Of a DNA stretch of 64,000 bases, positions 19,499 to 33,620 are shown piece after piece. The notes under the pieces are model-generated. The model was not told where the DNA came from and did no database searches. It saw nothing but the letters and a program-made list of their open reading frames with translations. The stretch spans positions 74,176,290 through 74,240,289 of the forward strand of contig NC_092048.1 in NCBI RefSeq assembly GCF_003086295.3. Direction: 5' to 3'. The stretch is from Arachis hypogaea. Taxonomy: Eukaryota; Streptophyta; Magnoliopsida; Fabales; Fabaceae. Every line of letters begins with the position of its first letter. Positions within the stretch are counted from its first letter, which is position 1. A program made the translations under genes and the position numbers.

Positions 19499-22117
19499 GT
19501 GTACCATTATCCGGTGAATAAAAAATATTTTGAAAAAAATAAAAAATTTTAATAACTAAATTTTTTATTTTTGAATTTTTATATTATGAGATTAAATTTT
19601 TTTATTTAAATTAGAAAAATAAAATAAAGTCTAGCAATATCTAGTAAATAACAGATCTGTAAATTTATTATTTTTTAATTTTTAAAATAAAAAATAAGTT
19701 CTTTTCTAATAATAGAAGAAAAAAATTCCAACAATATACAAAAAATAGAAAAATTGAAAAATTTAAAATTTTTTAAAGTAATTTATTCTTAATGGGTAAA
19801 CAAGTGTAGTAAAAAAAAGTCAAGTGTCTGGGTGTACCATTATCCGGTGAATAAAAAATATTTTGAAAAAAATAAAAAATTTTAATAACTAAATTTTTTA
19901 TTTTTGAATTTTTATATTATGAGATTAAATTTTTTTATTTAAATTAGAAAAATAAAATAAAGTCTAGCAATATCTAGTAAATAACAGATCTGTAAATTTA
20001 TTATTTTTTAATTTTTAAAATAAAAAATAAGTTCTTTTATAATAATAGAAGAAAACAAATTCCAACAATATACAAAAAATAGAAAAATTGAAAAATTAAA
20101 AATTTTTTAAAGTAATTTATTCTTAATGGGTAAACAAGTGTAGTAAAAAAAAGTCAAGTGTTTGGGTGTACCATTATCCGGTGAATAAAAAATATTTTGA
20201 AAAAAATAAAAGATTTTAATAACTAAATTTTTATTTTTGAATTTTTATATTATGAGATTAAATTTTTTTATTTAAATTAGAAAAAAAAAATAAAGTATAG
20301 CAATATCTAGTAAATAACAGATCTGTAAATTTATTATTTTTTAATTTTTAAAATAAAAAATAAGTTCTTTTCTAATAATAGAAGAAAAAAATTCCAACAA
20401 TATACAAAAAATAGAAAAATTGAAAAATGTTAAATTTTTTAAAGTAATTTATTCTTAATTTGTGAATAGGTGTAGCAAAAAAAGTCAACTGTCCGGGTGT
20501 AGCATTTTTCGGTGAATAAAAAGTAAAAAATATTATTAAAAAATTTAAAATTTTTATAAACTAAATTTTTTATTTTTGAATTTTTAAATTATATGATTAA
20601 ATTATTTTTTTATATTATAAAAGTAAAATAAAGTCCAGCAATATCTAGTAAACAACAAATTTGAAAATTTATTATTTTCTTTTTTACTTTTTAAACAAAA
20701 AAATAAATTTTTTCTAATAGTAGAAAAATAAAAAACTCTAACAATATACAAAAAAACAAAATAATTGAAAAATTTTAAAATTAATTTATTCTTAATTTGT
20801 GAACAAGTGCAACAAAAAAAAGTCAAGTGTCCAGGTGTAGCATTATCCGGTGAATAAAAAATAAAAAATTTTAAAAATTTAAAAAACTAAATTTTTTATT
20901 TTTGAATTTTTTTATCTAAATTAGAAAAATAAAATAATGTCCAACAATATCTAGTAAACATCAGATCTATAAATTTATTACTTTTTTTAATTTTAAACTA
21001 AAAAAATAAATTTTTTTCTAATAGTACAAAAAGAAAAATTCTAAAAATATCTAAAAAATAAAAAATAAAAAATTTTAAAATTAATTTATTCTTATTGGGT
21101 GAACAGGTGTAGTAAAAAAAAGTTAAGTGTCTAGGTGTACCATTATCCGGTGAATAAAAAATATTTTGAAAAAAATAAAAAATTTTAATAACTAAATTTT
21201 TTATTTTTGAATTTTTATACTATGAGATTAAATTTTTTTATTTAAATTAGAAAAATAAAATAAAGTCTAGCAATATCTAGTAAATAACAGATCTGTAAAT
21301 TTATTATTTTTTAATTTTTAAAATAAAAAATAAGTTCTTTTCTAATAATAGAAGAAAAAAAATTCCAACAATATACAAAAAATAGAAAAATTGAAAAATT
21401 TTAAATTTTTTTAAAGTAATTTATTCTTAATTTGTGAACAGGAGTAGCAAAAAAAGTCAACTGTCCAGGTGTAGCATTTTTCGGTGAATAAAAAGTAAAA
21501 AATATTATTAAAAATTTAAAATTTTATAAACTAAATTTTTTATTTTTTAATTTTTAAATTATATGATTAAATTATTTTTTTATAATATAAAAGTAAAATA
21601 AAGTCCAGCAATATCTAGTAAACAACAAATTTGTAAATTTATTATTTTCTTTTTTACTTTTTAAACAAAAAAATAATTTTTTTCTAATAGTAGAAAAATA
21701 AAAAACTCTAACAATATACAAAAAAACAAAATAATTGAAAAATTTTAAAATTAATTTATTCTTAATTTGTGAACAAGTGCAACAAAAAAAAGTCAAGTGT
21801 CCAGGTGTAGCATTATCCGGTGAATAAAAAATAAAAAAATTTAAAAAATTTAAAAATTTTAAAAAACTAAATTTTTTATTTTTGAATTTTTTTATCTAAA
21901 TTAGAAAAATAAAATAATGTCCAACAATATCTGGTAAACATCAGATCTATAAATTTATTATTTTTTTTTAATTTTAAACTAAAAAAATAAAGTTTTTTTC
22001 TAATAGTACAAGAATAAAAAATTCTAACAATATCTAAAAAATAAAAAATAAAAAATTTTAAAATTAATTTATTCTTAATGGGTGAACAAGTGTAGTAAAA
22101 AAAAGTCAAGTGTCTAG
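19499..22117. repeat. Higher-order repeat copy 1 (2,619 bp, eight monomers)
   Basis: Begins at the right-hand GTGTA duplication of the element. Boxes near 19503 (A1), 19838 (A2), 20168 (A3), 20498 (B1), 20840 (C1), 21138 (A4), 21472 (B2) and 21810 (C2). Position-specific marks: GAAAACAAATTCC in A2, AAAGTATAGCAAT and AAATGTTAAATT in A3, TACTATGAG in A4. Confidence 0.88.
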
Positions 22118-24737
22118 GTGTACCATTATCCGGTGAATAAAAAATATTTTGAAAAAAATAAAAAATTTTAATAACTAAATTTTTTATTTTTGAATTTTTA
22201 TATTATGAGATTAAATTTTTTTATTTAAATTAGAAAAATAAAATAAAGTCTAGCAATATCTAGTAAATAACAGATCTGTAAATTTATTATTTTTTAATTT
22301 TTAAAATAAAAAATAAGTTCTTTTCTAATAATAGAAGAAAAAAATTCCAACAATATACAAAAAATAGAAAAATTGAAAAATTTAAAATTTTTTAAAGTAA
22401 TTTATTCTTAATGGGTAAACAAGTGTAGTAAAAAAAAGTCAAGTGTCTGGGTGTACCATTATCCGGTGAATAAAAAATATTTTGAAAAAAATAAAAAATT
22501 TTAATAACTAAATTTTTTATTTTTGAATTTTTATATTATGAGATTAAATTTTTTTATTTAAATTAAAAAAATAAAATAAAGTCTAGCAATATCTAGTAAA
22601 TAACAGATCTGTAAATTTATTATTTTTTAATTTTTAAAATAAAAAATAAGTTCTTTTCTAATAATAGAAGAAAACAAATTCCAACAATATACAAAAAATA
22701 GAAAAATTGAAAAATTAAAAATTTTTTAAAGTAATTTATTCTTAATGGGTAAACAAGTGTAGTAAAAAAAAGTCAAGTGTCTGGGTGTACCATTATCCGG
22801 TGAATAAAAAATATTTTGAAAAAAATAAAAAATTTTAATAACTAAATTTTTTATTTTTGAATTTTTATATTATGAGATTAAATTTTTTTTATTTAAATTA
22901 GAAAAAAAAATAAAGTATAGCAATATCTAGTAAATAACAGATCTGTAAATTTATTATTTTTTAATTTTTAAAATAAAAAATAAGTTCTTTTCTAATAATA
23001 GAAGAAAAAAATTCCAACAATATACAAAAAATAGAAAAATTGAAAAATGTTAAATTTTTTAAAGTAATTTATTCTTAATTTGTGAATAAGTGTAGCAAAA
23101 AAAGTCAACTGTCCGGGTGTAGCATTTTTCGGTGAATAAAAAGTAAAAAATATTATTAAAAAATTTAAAATTTTTATAAACTAAATTTTTTATTTTTGAA
23201 TTTTTAAATTATATGATTAAATTATTTTTTATATTATAAAAGTAAAATAAAGTCTAGCAATATCTAGTAAACAACAAATTTGAAAATTTATTATTTTCTT
23301 TTTTACTTTTTAAACAAAAAAATAAATTTTTTCTAATAGTAGAAAAATAAAAAACTCTAACAATATACAAAAAAACAAAATAATTGAAAAATTTTAAAAT
23401 TAATTTATTCTTAATTTGTGAACAAGTGCAACAAAAAAAAGTCAAGTGTCCAGGTGTAGCATTATCCGGTGAATAAAAAATAAAAAATTTTAAAAATTTA
23501 AAAAACTAAATTTTTTATTTTTGAATTTTTTTATCTAAATTAGAAAAATAAAATAATGTCCAACAATATCTAGTAAACATCAGATCTATAAATTTATTAC
23601 TTTTTTTAATTTTAAACTAAAAAAATAAATTTTTTTCTAATAGTACAAAAAGAAAAAATTCTAAAAATATCTAAAAAATAAAAAATAAAAAATTTTAAAA
23701 TTAATTTATTCTTAATGGGTGAACAGGTGTAGTAAAAAAAAGTTAAGTGTCTAGGTGTACCATTATCCAGTGAATAAAAAATATTTTGAAAAAAATAAAA
23801 AATTTTAATAACTAAATATTTTATTTTTGAATTTTTATACTATGAGATTAAATTTTTTTATTTAAATTAGAAAAATAAAATAAAGTCTAGCAATATCTAG
23901 TAAATAACAGATCTGTAAATTTATTATTTTTTAATTTTTAAAATAAAAAATAAGTTCTTTTCTAATAATAGAAGAAAAAAAATTCCAACAATATACAAAA
24001 AATAGAAAAATTGAAAAATTTTAAATTTTTTTAAAGTAATTTATTCTTAATTTGTGAACAGGTGTAGCAAAAAAAGTCAACTGTCCAGGTGTAGCATTTT
24101 TCGGTGAATAAAAAGTAAAAAATATTATTAAAAAATTTAAAATTTTATAAACTAAATTTTTTATTTTTTAATTTTTAAATTATATGATTAAATTATTTTT
24201 TTATAATATAAAAGTAAAATAAAGTCCAGCAATATCTAGTAAACAACAAATTTGTAAATTTATTATTTTCTTTTTTACTTTTTAAACAAAAAAATAATTT
24301 TTTTCTAATAGTAGAAAAATAAAAAACTCTAACAATATACAAAAAAACAAAATAATTGAAAAATTTTAAAATTAATTTATTCTTAATTTGTGAACAAGTG
24401 CAACAAAAAAAAGTCAAGTGTCCAGGTGTAGCATTATCCGGTGAATAAAAAATAAAAAAATTTAAAAAATTTAAAAATTTTAAAAAACTAAATTTTTTAT
24501 TTTTGAATTTTTTTATCTAAATTAGAAAAATAAAATAATGTCCAACAATATCTGGTAAACATCAGATCTATAAATTTATTATTTTTTTTTAATTTTAAAC
24601 TAAAAAAATAAAGTTTTTTTCTAATAGTACAAGAATAAAAAATTCTAACAATATCTAAAAAATAAAAAATAAAAATTTTAAAATTAATTTATTCTTAATG
24701 GGTGAACAAGTGTAGTAAAAAAAAGTCAAGTGTCTAG
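22118..24737. repeat. Higher-order repeat copy 2 (2,620 bp)
   Basis: Same eight monomers and marks as copy 1. Small differences include a missing T in the B1 run near 23,225 and CCAGTG for CCGGTG in A4 near 23,768. Confidence 0.88.
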
Positions 24738-27358
24738 GTGTACCATTATCCGGTGAATAAAAAATATTTTGAAAAAAATAAAAAATTTTAATAACTAAAT
24801 TTTTTATTTTTGAATTTTTATATTATGAGATTAAATTTTTTTATTTAAATTAGAAAAATAAAATAAAGTCTAGCAATATCTAGTAAATAACAGATCTGTA
24901 AATTTATTATTTTTTAATTTTTAAAATAAAAAATAAGTTCTTTTCTAATAATAGAAGAAAAAAATTCCAACAATATACAAAAAATAGAAAAATTGAAAAA
25001 TTTAAAATTTTTTAAAGTAATTTATTCTTAATGGGTAAACAAGTGTAGTAAAAAAAAGTCTAGTGTCTGGGTGTACCATTATCCGGTGAATAAAAAATAT
25101 TTTGAAAAAAATAAAAAATTTTAATAACTAAATTTTTTATTTTTGAATTTTTATATTATGAGATTAAATTTTTTTATTTAAATTAGAAAAATAAAATAAA
25201 GTCTAGCAATATCTAGTAAATAACAGATCTGTAAATTTATTATTTTTTAATTTTTAAAATAAAAAATAAGTTCTTTTATAATAATAGAAGAAAACAAATT
25301 CCAACAATATACAAAAAATAGAAAAATTGAAAAATTAAAAATTTTTTAAAGTAATTTATTCTTAATGGGTAAACAAGTGTAGTAAAAAAAAGTCAAGTGT
25401 CTGGGTGTACCATTATCCGGTGAATAAAAAATATTTTGAAAAAAATAAAAAATTTTAATAACTAAATTTTTTATTTTTGAATTTTTATATTATGAGATTA
25501 AATTTTTTTTATTTAAATTAGAAAAAAAAATAAAGTATAGCAATATCTAGTAAATAACAGATCTGTAAATTTATTATTTTTTAATTTTTAAAATAAAAAA
25601 TAAGTTCTTTTCTAATAATAGAAGAAAAAAATTCCAACAATATACAAAAAATAGAAAAATTGAAAAATGTTAAATTTTTTAAAGTAATTTATTCTTAATT
25701 TGTGAATAGGTGTAGCAAAAAAAGTCAACTGTCCGGGTGTAGCATTTTTCGGTGAATAAAAAGTAAAAAATATTATTAAAAAATTTAAAATTTTTATAAA
25801 CTAAATTTTTTATTTTTGAATTTTTAAATTATATGATTAAATTATTTTTTTATATTATAAAAGTAAAATAAAGTCCAGCAATATCTAGTAAACAACAAAT
25901 TTGAAAATTTATTATTTTCTTTTTTACTTTTTAAACAAAAAAATAAATTTTTTCTAATAGTAGAAAAATAAAAAACTCTAACAATATACAAAAAAACAAA
26001 ATAATTGAAAAATTTTAAAATTAATTTATTCTTAATTTGTGAACAAGTGCAACAAAAAAAAGTCAAGTGTCCAGGTGTAGCATTATCCGGTGAATAAAAA
26101 ATAAAAAATTTTAAAAATTTAAAAAACTAAATTTTTTATTTTTGAATTTTTTTATCTAAATTAGAAAAATAAAATAATGTCCAACAATATCTAGTAAACA
26201 TCAGATCTATAAATTTATTACTTTTTTTAATTTTAAACTAAAAAAATAAATTTTTTTCTAATAGTACAAAAAGAAAAAATTCTAAAAATATCTAAAAAAT
26301 AAAAAATAAAAAATTTTAAAATTAATTTATTCTTAATGGGTGAACAGGTGTAGTAAAAAAAAGTTAAGTGTCTAGGTGTACCATTATCCAGTGAATAAAA
26401 AATATTTTGAAAAAAATAAAAAATTTTAATAACTAAATTTTTTATTTTTGAATTTTTATACTATGAGATTAAATTTTTTTATTTAAATTAGAAAAATAAA
26501 ATAAAGTCTAGCAATATCTAGTAAATAACAGATCTGTAAATTTATTATTTTTTAATTTTTAAAATAAAAAATAAGTTCTTTTCTAATAATAGAAGAAAAA
26601 AAATTCCAACAATATACAAAAAATAGAAAAATTGAAAAATTTTAAATTTTTTTAAAGTAATTTATTCTTAATTTGTGAACAGGTGTAGCAAAAAAAGTCA
26701 ACTGTCCAGGTGTAGCATTTTTCGGTGAATAAAAAGTAAAAAATATTATTAAAAAATTTAAAATTTTATAAACTAAATTTTTAATTTTTTAATTTTTAAA
26801 TTATATGATTAAATTATTTTTTTATAATATAAAAGTAAAATAAAGTCCAGCAATATCTAGTAAACAACAAATTTGTAAATTTATTATTTTCTTTTTTACT
26901 TTTTAAACAAAAAAATAATTTTTTTCTAATAGTAGAAAAATAAAAAACTCTAACAATATACAAAAAAACAAAATAATTGAAAAATTTTAAAATTAATTTA
27001 TTCTTAATTTGTGAACAAGTGCAACAAAAAAAAGTCAAGTGTCCAGGTGTAGCATTATCCGGTGAATAAAAAATAAAAAAATTTAAAAAATTTAAAAATT
27101 TTAAAAAACTAAATTTTTTATTTTTGAATTTTTTTATCTAAATTAGAAAAATAAAATAATGTCCAACAATATCTTGTAAACATCAGATCTATAAATTTAT
27201 TATTTTTTTTTAATTTTAAACTAAAAAAATAAAGTTTTTTTCTAATAGTACAAGAATAAAAAATTCTAACAATATCTAAAAAATAAAAAATAAAAATTTT
27301 AAAATTAATTTATTCTTAATGGGTGAACAAGTGTAGTAAAAAAAAGTCAAGTGTCTAG
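24738..27358. repeat. Higher-order repeat copy 3 (2,621 bp)
   Basis: Same eight monomers. Shares CCAGTG in A4 (near 26,389) with copy 2, suggesting that these two share a closer ancestor. Confidence 0.88.
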
Positions 27359-29978
27359 GTGTACCATTATTCGGTGAATAAAAAATATTTTGAAAAAAAT
27401 AAAAAATTTTAATAACTAAATTTTTTATTTTTGAATTTTTATATTATGAGATTAAATTTTTTTATTTAAATTAGAAAAATAAAATAAAGTCTAGCAATAT
27501 CTAGTAAATAACAGATCTGTAAATTTATTATTTTTTAATTTTTAAAATAAAAAATAAGTTCTTTTCTAATAATAGAAGAAAAAAATTCCAACAATATACA
27601 AAAAATAGAAAAATTGAAAAATTTAAAATTTTTTAAAGTAATTTATTCTTAATGGGTAAACAAGTGTAGTAAAAAAAAGTCAAGTGTCTGGGTGTACCAT
27701 TATCCGGTGAATAAAAAATATTTTGAAAAAAATAAAAAATTTTAATAACTAAATTTTTTATTTTTGAATTTTTATATTATGAGATTAAATTTTTTTATTT
27801 AAATTAGAAAAATAAAATAAAGTCTAGCAATATCTAGTAAATAACAGATCTGTAAATTTATTATTTTTTAATTTTTAAAATAAAAAATAAGTTCTTTTAT
27901 AATAATAGAAGAAAACAAATTCCAACAATATACAAAAAATAGAAAAATTGAAAAATTAAAAATTTTTTAAAGTAATTTATTCTTAATGGGTAAACAGGTG
28001 TAGTAAAAAAAAGTCAAGTGTCTGGGTGTACCATTATCCGGTGAATAAAAAATATTTTGAAAAAAATAAAAAATTTTAATAACTAAATTTTTTATTTTTG
28101 AATTTTTATATTATGAGATTAAATTTTTTTTATTTAAATTAGAAAAAAAAATAAAGTATAGCAATATCTAGTAAATAACAGATCTGTAAATTTATTATTT
28201 TTTAATTTTTAAAATAAAAAATAAGTTCTTTTCTAATAATAGAAGAAAAAAATTCCAACAATATACAAAAAATAGAAAAATTGAAAAATGTTAAATTTTT
28301 TAAAGTAATTTATTCTTAATTTGTGAATAGGTGTAGCAAAAAAAGTCAACTGTCCGGGTGTAGCATTTTTCGGTGAATAAAAAGTAAAAAATATTATTAA
28401 AAAATTTAAAATTTTTATAAACTAAATTTTTTATTTTTGAATTTTTAAATTATATGATTAAATTATTTTTTTATATTATAAAAGTAAAATAAAGTCCAGC
28501 AATATCTAGTAAACAACAAATTTGAAAATTTATTATTTTCTTTTTTACTTTTTAAACAAAAAAATAAATTTTTTCTAATAGTAGAAAAATAAAAAACTCT
28601 AACAATATACAAAAAAACAAAATAATTGAAAAATTTTAAAATTAATTTATTCTTAATTTGTGAACAAGTGCAACAAAAAAAAGTCAAGTGTCTAGGTGTA
28701 GCATTATCCGGTGAATAAAAAATAAAAAATTTTAAAAATTTAAAAAACTAAATTTTTTATTTTTGAATTTTTTTATCTAAATTAGAAAAATAAAATAATG
28801 TCCAACAATATCTAGTAAACATCAGATCTATAAATTTATTACTTTTTTTAATTTTAAACTAAAAAAATAAATTTTTTTCTAATAGTACAAAAAGAAAAAT
28901 TCTAAAAATATCTAAAAAATAAAAAATAAAAAATTTTAAAATTAATTTATTCTTAATGGGTGAACAGGTGTAGTAAAAAAAAGTTAAGTGTCTAGGTGTA
29001 CCATTATCCGGTGAATAAAAAATATTTTGAAAAAAATAAAAAATTTTAATAACTAAATTTTTTATTTTTGAATTTTTATATTATGAGATTAAATTTTTTT
29101 ATTTAAATTAGAAAAATAAAATAAAGTCTAGCAATATCTAGTAAATAACAGATCTGTAAATTTATTATTTTTTAATTTTTAAAATAAAAAATAAGTTCTT
29201 TTCTAATAATAGAAGAAAAAAAATTCCAACAATATACAAAAAATAGAAAAATTGAAAAATTTTAAATTTTTTTAAAGTAATTTATTCTTAATTTGTGAAC
29301 AGGTGTAGCAAAAAAAGTCAACTGTCCAGGTGTAGCATTTTTCGGTGAATAAAAAGTAAAAAATATTATTAAAAAATTTAAAATTTTATAAACTAAATTT
29401 TTTATTTTTTAATTTTTAAATTATATGATTAAATTATTTTTTTATAATATAAAAGTAAAATAAAGTCCAGCAATATCTAGTAAACAACAAATTTGTAAAT
29501 TTATTATTTTCTTTTTTACTTTTTAAACAAAAAAATAATTTTTTTCTAATAGTAGAAAAATAAAAAACTCTAACAATATACAAAAAAACAAAATAATTGA
29601 AAAATTTTAAAATTAATTTATTCTTAATTTGTGAACAAGTGCAACAAAAAAAAGTCAAGTGTCCAGGTGTAGCATTATCCGGTGAATAAAAAATAAAAAA
29701 ATTTAAAAAATTTAAAAATTTTAAAAAACTAAATTTTTTATTTTTGAATTTTTTTATCTAAATTAGAAAAATAAAATAATGTCCAACAATATCTTGTAAA
29801 CATCAGATCTATAAATTTATTATTTTTTTTAATTTTAAACTAAAAAAATAAATTTTTTTTCTAATAGTACAAGAATAAAAAATTCTAACAATATCTAAAA
29901 AATAAAAAATAAAAAATTTTAAAATTAATTTATTCTTAATGGGTGAACAAGTGTAGTAAAAAAAAGTCAAGTGTCTAG
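27359..29978. repeat. Higher-order repeat copy 4 (2,620 bp)
   Basis: Same eight monomers. A1 has TTCGG instead of TCCGG (near 27,370) and A4 has TATTATGAG instead of TACTATGAG. Confidence 0.87.
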
Positions 29979-32900
29979 GTGTACTATTATCCGGTGAATA
30001 AAAAATATTTTGAAAAAAATAAAAAATTTTAATAACTAAATTTTTTATTTTTGAATTTTTATATTATGAGATTAAATTTTTTTATTTAAATTAGAAAAAT
30101 AAAATAAAGTCTAGCAATATCTAGTAAATAACAGATCTGTAAATTTATTATTTTTTAATTTTTAAAATAAAAAATAAGTTCTTTTCTAATAATAGAAGAA
30201 AAAAAATTCCAACAATATACAAAAAATAGAAAAATTGAAAAATTTAAAATTTTTAAAGTAATTTATTCTTAATGGGTAAACAAGTGTAGTAAAAAAAAGT
30301 CAAGTGTCTGGGTGTACCATTATCCGGTGAATAAAAAATATTTTGAAAAAAATAAAAAATTTTAATAACTAAATTTTTTATTTTTGAATTTTTATATTAT
30401 GAGATTAAATTTTTTTTATTTAAATTAGAAAAAAAAAATAAAGTATAGCAATATCTAGTAAATAACAGATCTGTAAATTTATTATTTTTTAATTTTTAAA
30501 ATAAAAAATAAGTTCTTTTCTAATAATAGAAGAAAAAAATTCCAACAATATACAAAAAATAGAAAAATTGAAAAATGTTAAATTTTTTAAAGTAATTTAT
30601 TCTTAATTTGTGAACAGGTGTAGCAAAAAAAGTCAACTGTCCGGGTGTAGCATTTTTCGGTGAATAAAAAGTAAAAAATATTATTAAAAAATTTAAAATT
30701 TTTATAAACTAAATTTTTTATTTTTGAATTTTTACATTATATGATTAAATTATTTTTTTATATTATAAAAGTAAAATAAAGTCCAGCAATATCTAGTAAA
30801 CAACAAATTTGTAAATTTATTATTTTCTTTTTTACTTTTTAAACAAAAAAATAAATTTTTTCTAATAGTAGAAAAATAAAAAACTCTAACAATATACAAA
30901 AAAACAAAATAATTGAAAAATTTTAAAATTAATTTATTCTTAATTTGTGAACAAGTGCAACAAAAAAAAGTCAAGTGTCCAGGTGTAGCATTATCCGGTG
31001 AATAAAAAATAAAAAATTTTAAAAATTTAAAAAACTAAATTTTTTGTTTTTGAATTTTTTTATCTAAATTAGAAAAATAAAATAATGTCCAACAATATCT
31101 AGTAAACATCAGATCTATAAATTTATTACTTTTTTTAATTTTAAACTAAAAAAATAAATTTTTTTCTAATGGTACAAAAAGAAAAAATTCTAAAAATATC
31201 TAAAAAATAAAAAATAAAAAATTTTAAAATTAATTTATTCTTAATGGGTGAACAGGTGTAGTAAAAAAAAGTTAAGTGTCTAGGTGTACCATTATCCGGT
31301 GAATAAAAAATATTTTGAAAAAAATAAAAAATTTTAATAACTAAATTTTTTATTTTTGAATTTTTATATTATGAGATTAAATTTTTTTATTTAAATTAGA
31401 AAAATAAAATAAAGTCTAGCAATATCTAGTAAATAACAGATCTGTAAATTTATTATTTTTTAATTTTTAAAATAAAAAATAAGTTCTTTTCTAATAATAG
31501 AAGAAAAAAAATTCCAACAATATACAAAAAATAGAAAAATTGAAAAATTTTAAATTTTTTTAAAGTAATTTATTCTTAATTTGTGAACAGGTGTAGCAAA
31601 AAAAGTCAACTGTCCAGGTGTAGCATTTTTCGGTGAATAAAAAGTAAAAAATATTATTAAAAATTTTAAAATTTTTATAAACTAAATTTTTTATTTTTGA
31701 ATTTTTAAATTATATGACTAAATTATTTTTTTATATTATAAAAGTAAAATAAAGTCCAGCAATATCTAGTAAACAACAAATTTGTAAATTTATCATTTTC
31801 TTTTTTACTTTTTAAACAAAAAAAATAATTTTTTTCTAATAGTAGAAAAATAAAAAATTCTAACAATATACAAAAAAACAAAATAATTGAAAAATTTTAA
31901 AATTAATTTGTTCTTAATTTGTGTACAAGTGCAACCAAAAAAAGTCAAGTGTCCAGGTGTAGTATTATCTGGTGAATAAAAAATAAAAAGGAATTTAAAA
32001 AATTTAAAAATTTTAAAAAACTAAATTTTTTATTTTTGAATTTTTATATTATGAGATTAAATTTTTTTTATTTAAATTAGAAAAATAAAATAAAGTCTAG
32101 CAATATCTAGTAAATAACAGATTTGTAAATTTATTATTTTTTAATTTTTAAAATAAAAAATAAGTTCTTTTCTAATAATAGAAGAAAAAAATTCCAACAA
32201 TATACAAAAAATAGAAAAATTGAAAAATTTTAAATTTTTTAAAGTAATTTATTCTTAATTTGTGAACAGGTGTAGCAAAAAAAGTCAACTGTCCGGGTGT
32301 AGCATTTTTCGGTGAATAAAAAGAAAAAAATATTATTAAAAAATTTAAAATTTTTATAAACTAAATTTTTTATTTTTTAATTTTTAATTTTTAAATTATA
32401 TGATTAAATTATTTTTTTATATTATAAAAGTAAAATAAAGTCCAGCAATATCTAGTAAACAACAAATTTGTAAATTTATTATTTTCTTTTTTACTTTTTA
32501 AACCAAAAAAATAATTTTTTTCTAATAGTAGAAAAATAAAAAATTCTAACAATATACAAAAAAAAAATAATTGAAAAATTTTAAAATTAATTTGTTCTTA
32601 ATTTGTGTACAAGTGCAACCAAAAAAAGTCAAGTGTCCAGGTGTAGTATTATCTGGTGAATAAAAAATAAAAAGGAATTTAAAAAATTTAAAAATTTTAA
32701 AAAACTAAATTTTTTATTTTTGAATTTTTATATTATGAGATAAAAATTTTTTTATTTAAATTAGAAAAATAAAATAAAGTCTAGCAATATCTAGTAAATA
32801 ACAGATCTGTAAATTTATTTTTTTTTAATTTTTAAAATAAAAAATAAGTTCTTTTCTAATAATAGAAGAAAAAAAATTCCAACAATATACAAAAAATAGA

Positions 32901-33620
32901 AAAATTGAAAAATTTTAAATTTTTTAAAGTAATTTATTCTTAATTTGTGAACAGGTGTAGCAAAAAAAGTCAACTGTCCGGGTGTAGCATTTTTCGGTGA
33001 ATAAAAAGTAAAAAATATTATTAAAAAATTTAAAATTTTTTTAAACTAAATTTTTTATTTTTGAATTTTTAAATTATATGATTAAATTATTTTTTTATAT
33101 TATAAAAGTAAAATAAAGTCCAGCAATATCTAGTAAACAACAAATTTGTAAATTTACTATTTTCTTTTTTACTTTTTAAACAAAAAAATAATTTTTTTCT
33201 AATAGTAGAAAAAAAAAAACTCTAACAATATACAAAAAAACAAAATAATTGAAAAAATTTAAAATTAATTTATTCTTAATTTGTGAACAAGTGCAACCAA
33301 AAAAAGTCAAGTGTCCAGGTGTAGCATTATCCGGTGAATAAAAAATAAAAAAATTTAAAAAATTTAAAAATTTAAAAAAACTAAATTTTTTATTTTTGAA
33401 TTTTTTTTATCTAAATTAGAAAAATAAAATAATGTCCAACAATATCTAGTAAACATTAGATCTTTAAATTTATTATTTTTTTAATTTTAAACTAAAAAAA
33501 TAAATTTTTTTCTAATAGTACAAAAAGAAAAAATTCTAACAATATCTAAAAAATAAAAAATAAAAAATTTTAAAATTAATTTTTTCTTAATGGGTGAACA
33601 AGTGTAGTAAAAAAAAAATT

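Larger units (their letters stand above)
19499..33620. repeat. AT-rich satellite array, right arm (about 43 monomers)
   Basis: Same monomers as 3227-8508. From 19499 to 29978 the order A1-A2-A3-B1-C1-A4-B2-C2 repeats four times with a period of 2,619-2,621 bp. From 29979 a seven-monomer form follows. From about 31,950 the monomers are hybrid (GTAGTATTATCTGG with AAAGGAATTT) and more diverged, as expected near an array edge. The array stops at about 33,620 inside the box, where a truncated minus-strand LTR begins. Minus-strand ORFs such as those ending MTFFCCTCSQIKNKL on each B/C pair repeat with the array and have no independent support. Confidence 0.94.

Noticed and set aside
19499..33620. 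Regular repeats as a CRISPR-like array
   Set aside because: Repeats are head-to-tail monomers of about 330 bp without unique spacers, in a plant sequence full of retrotransposons.
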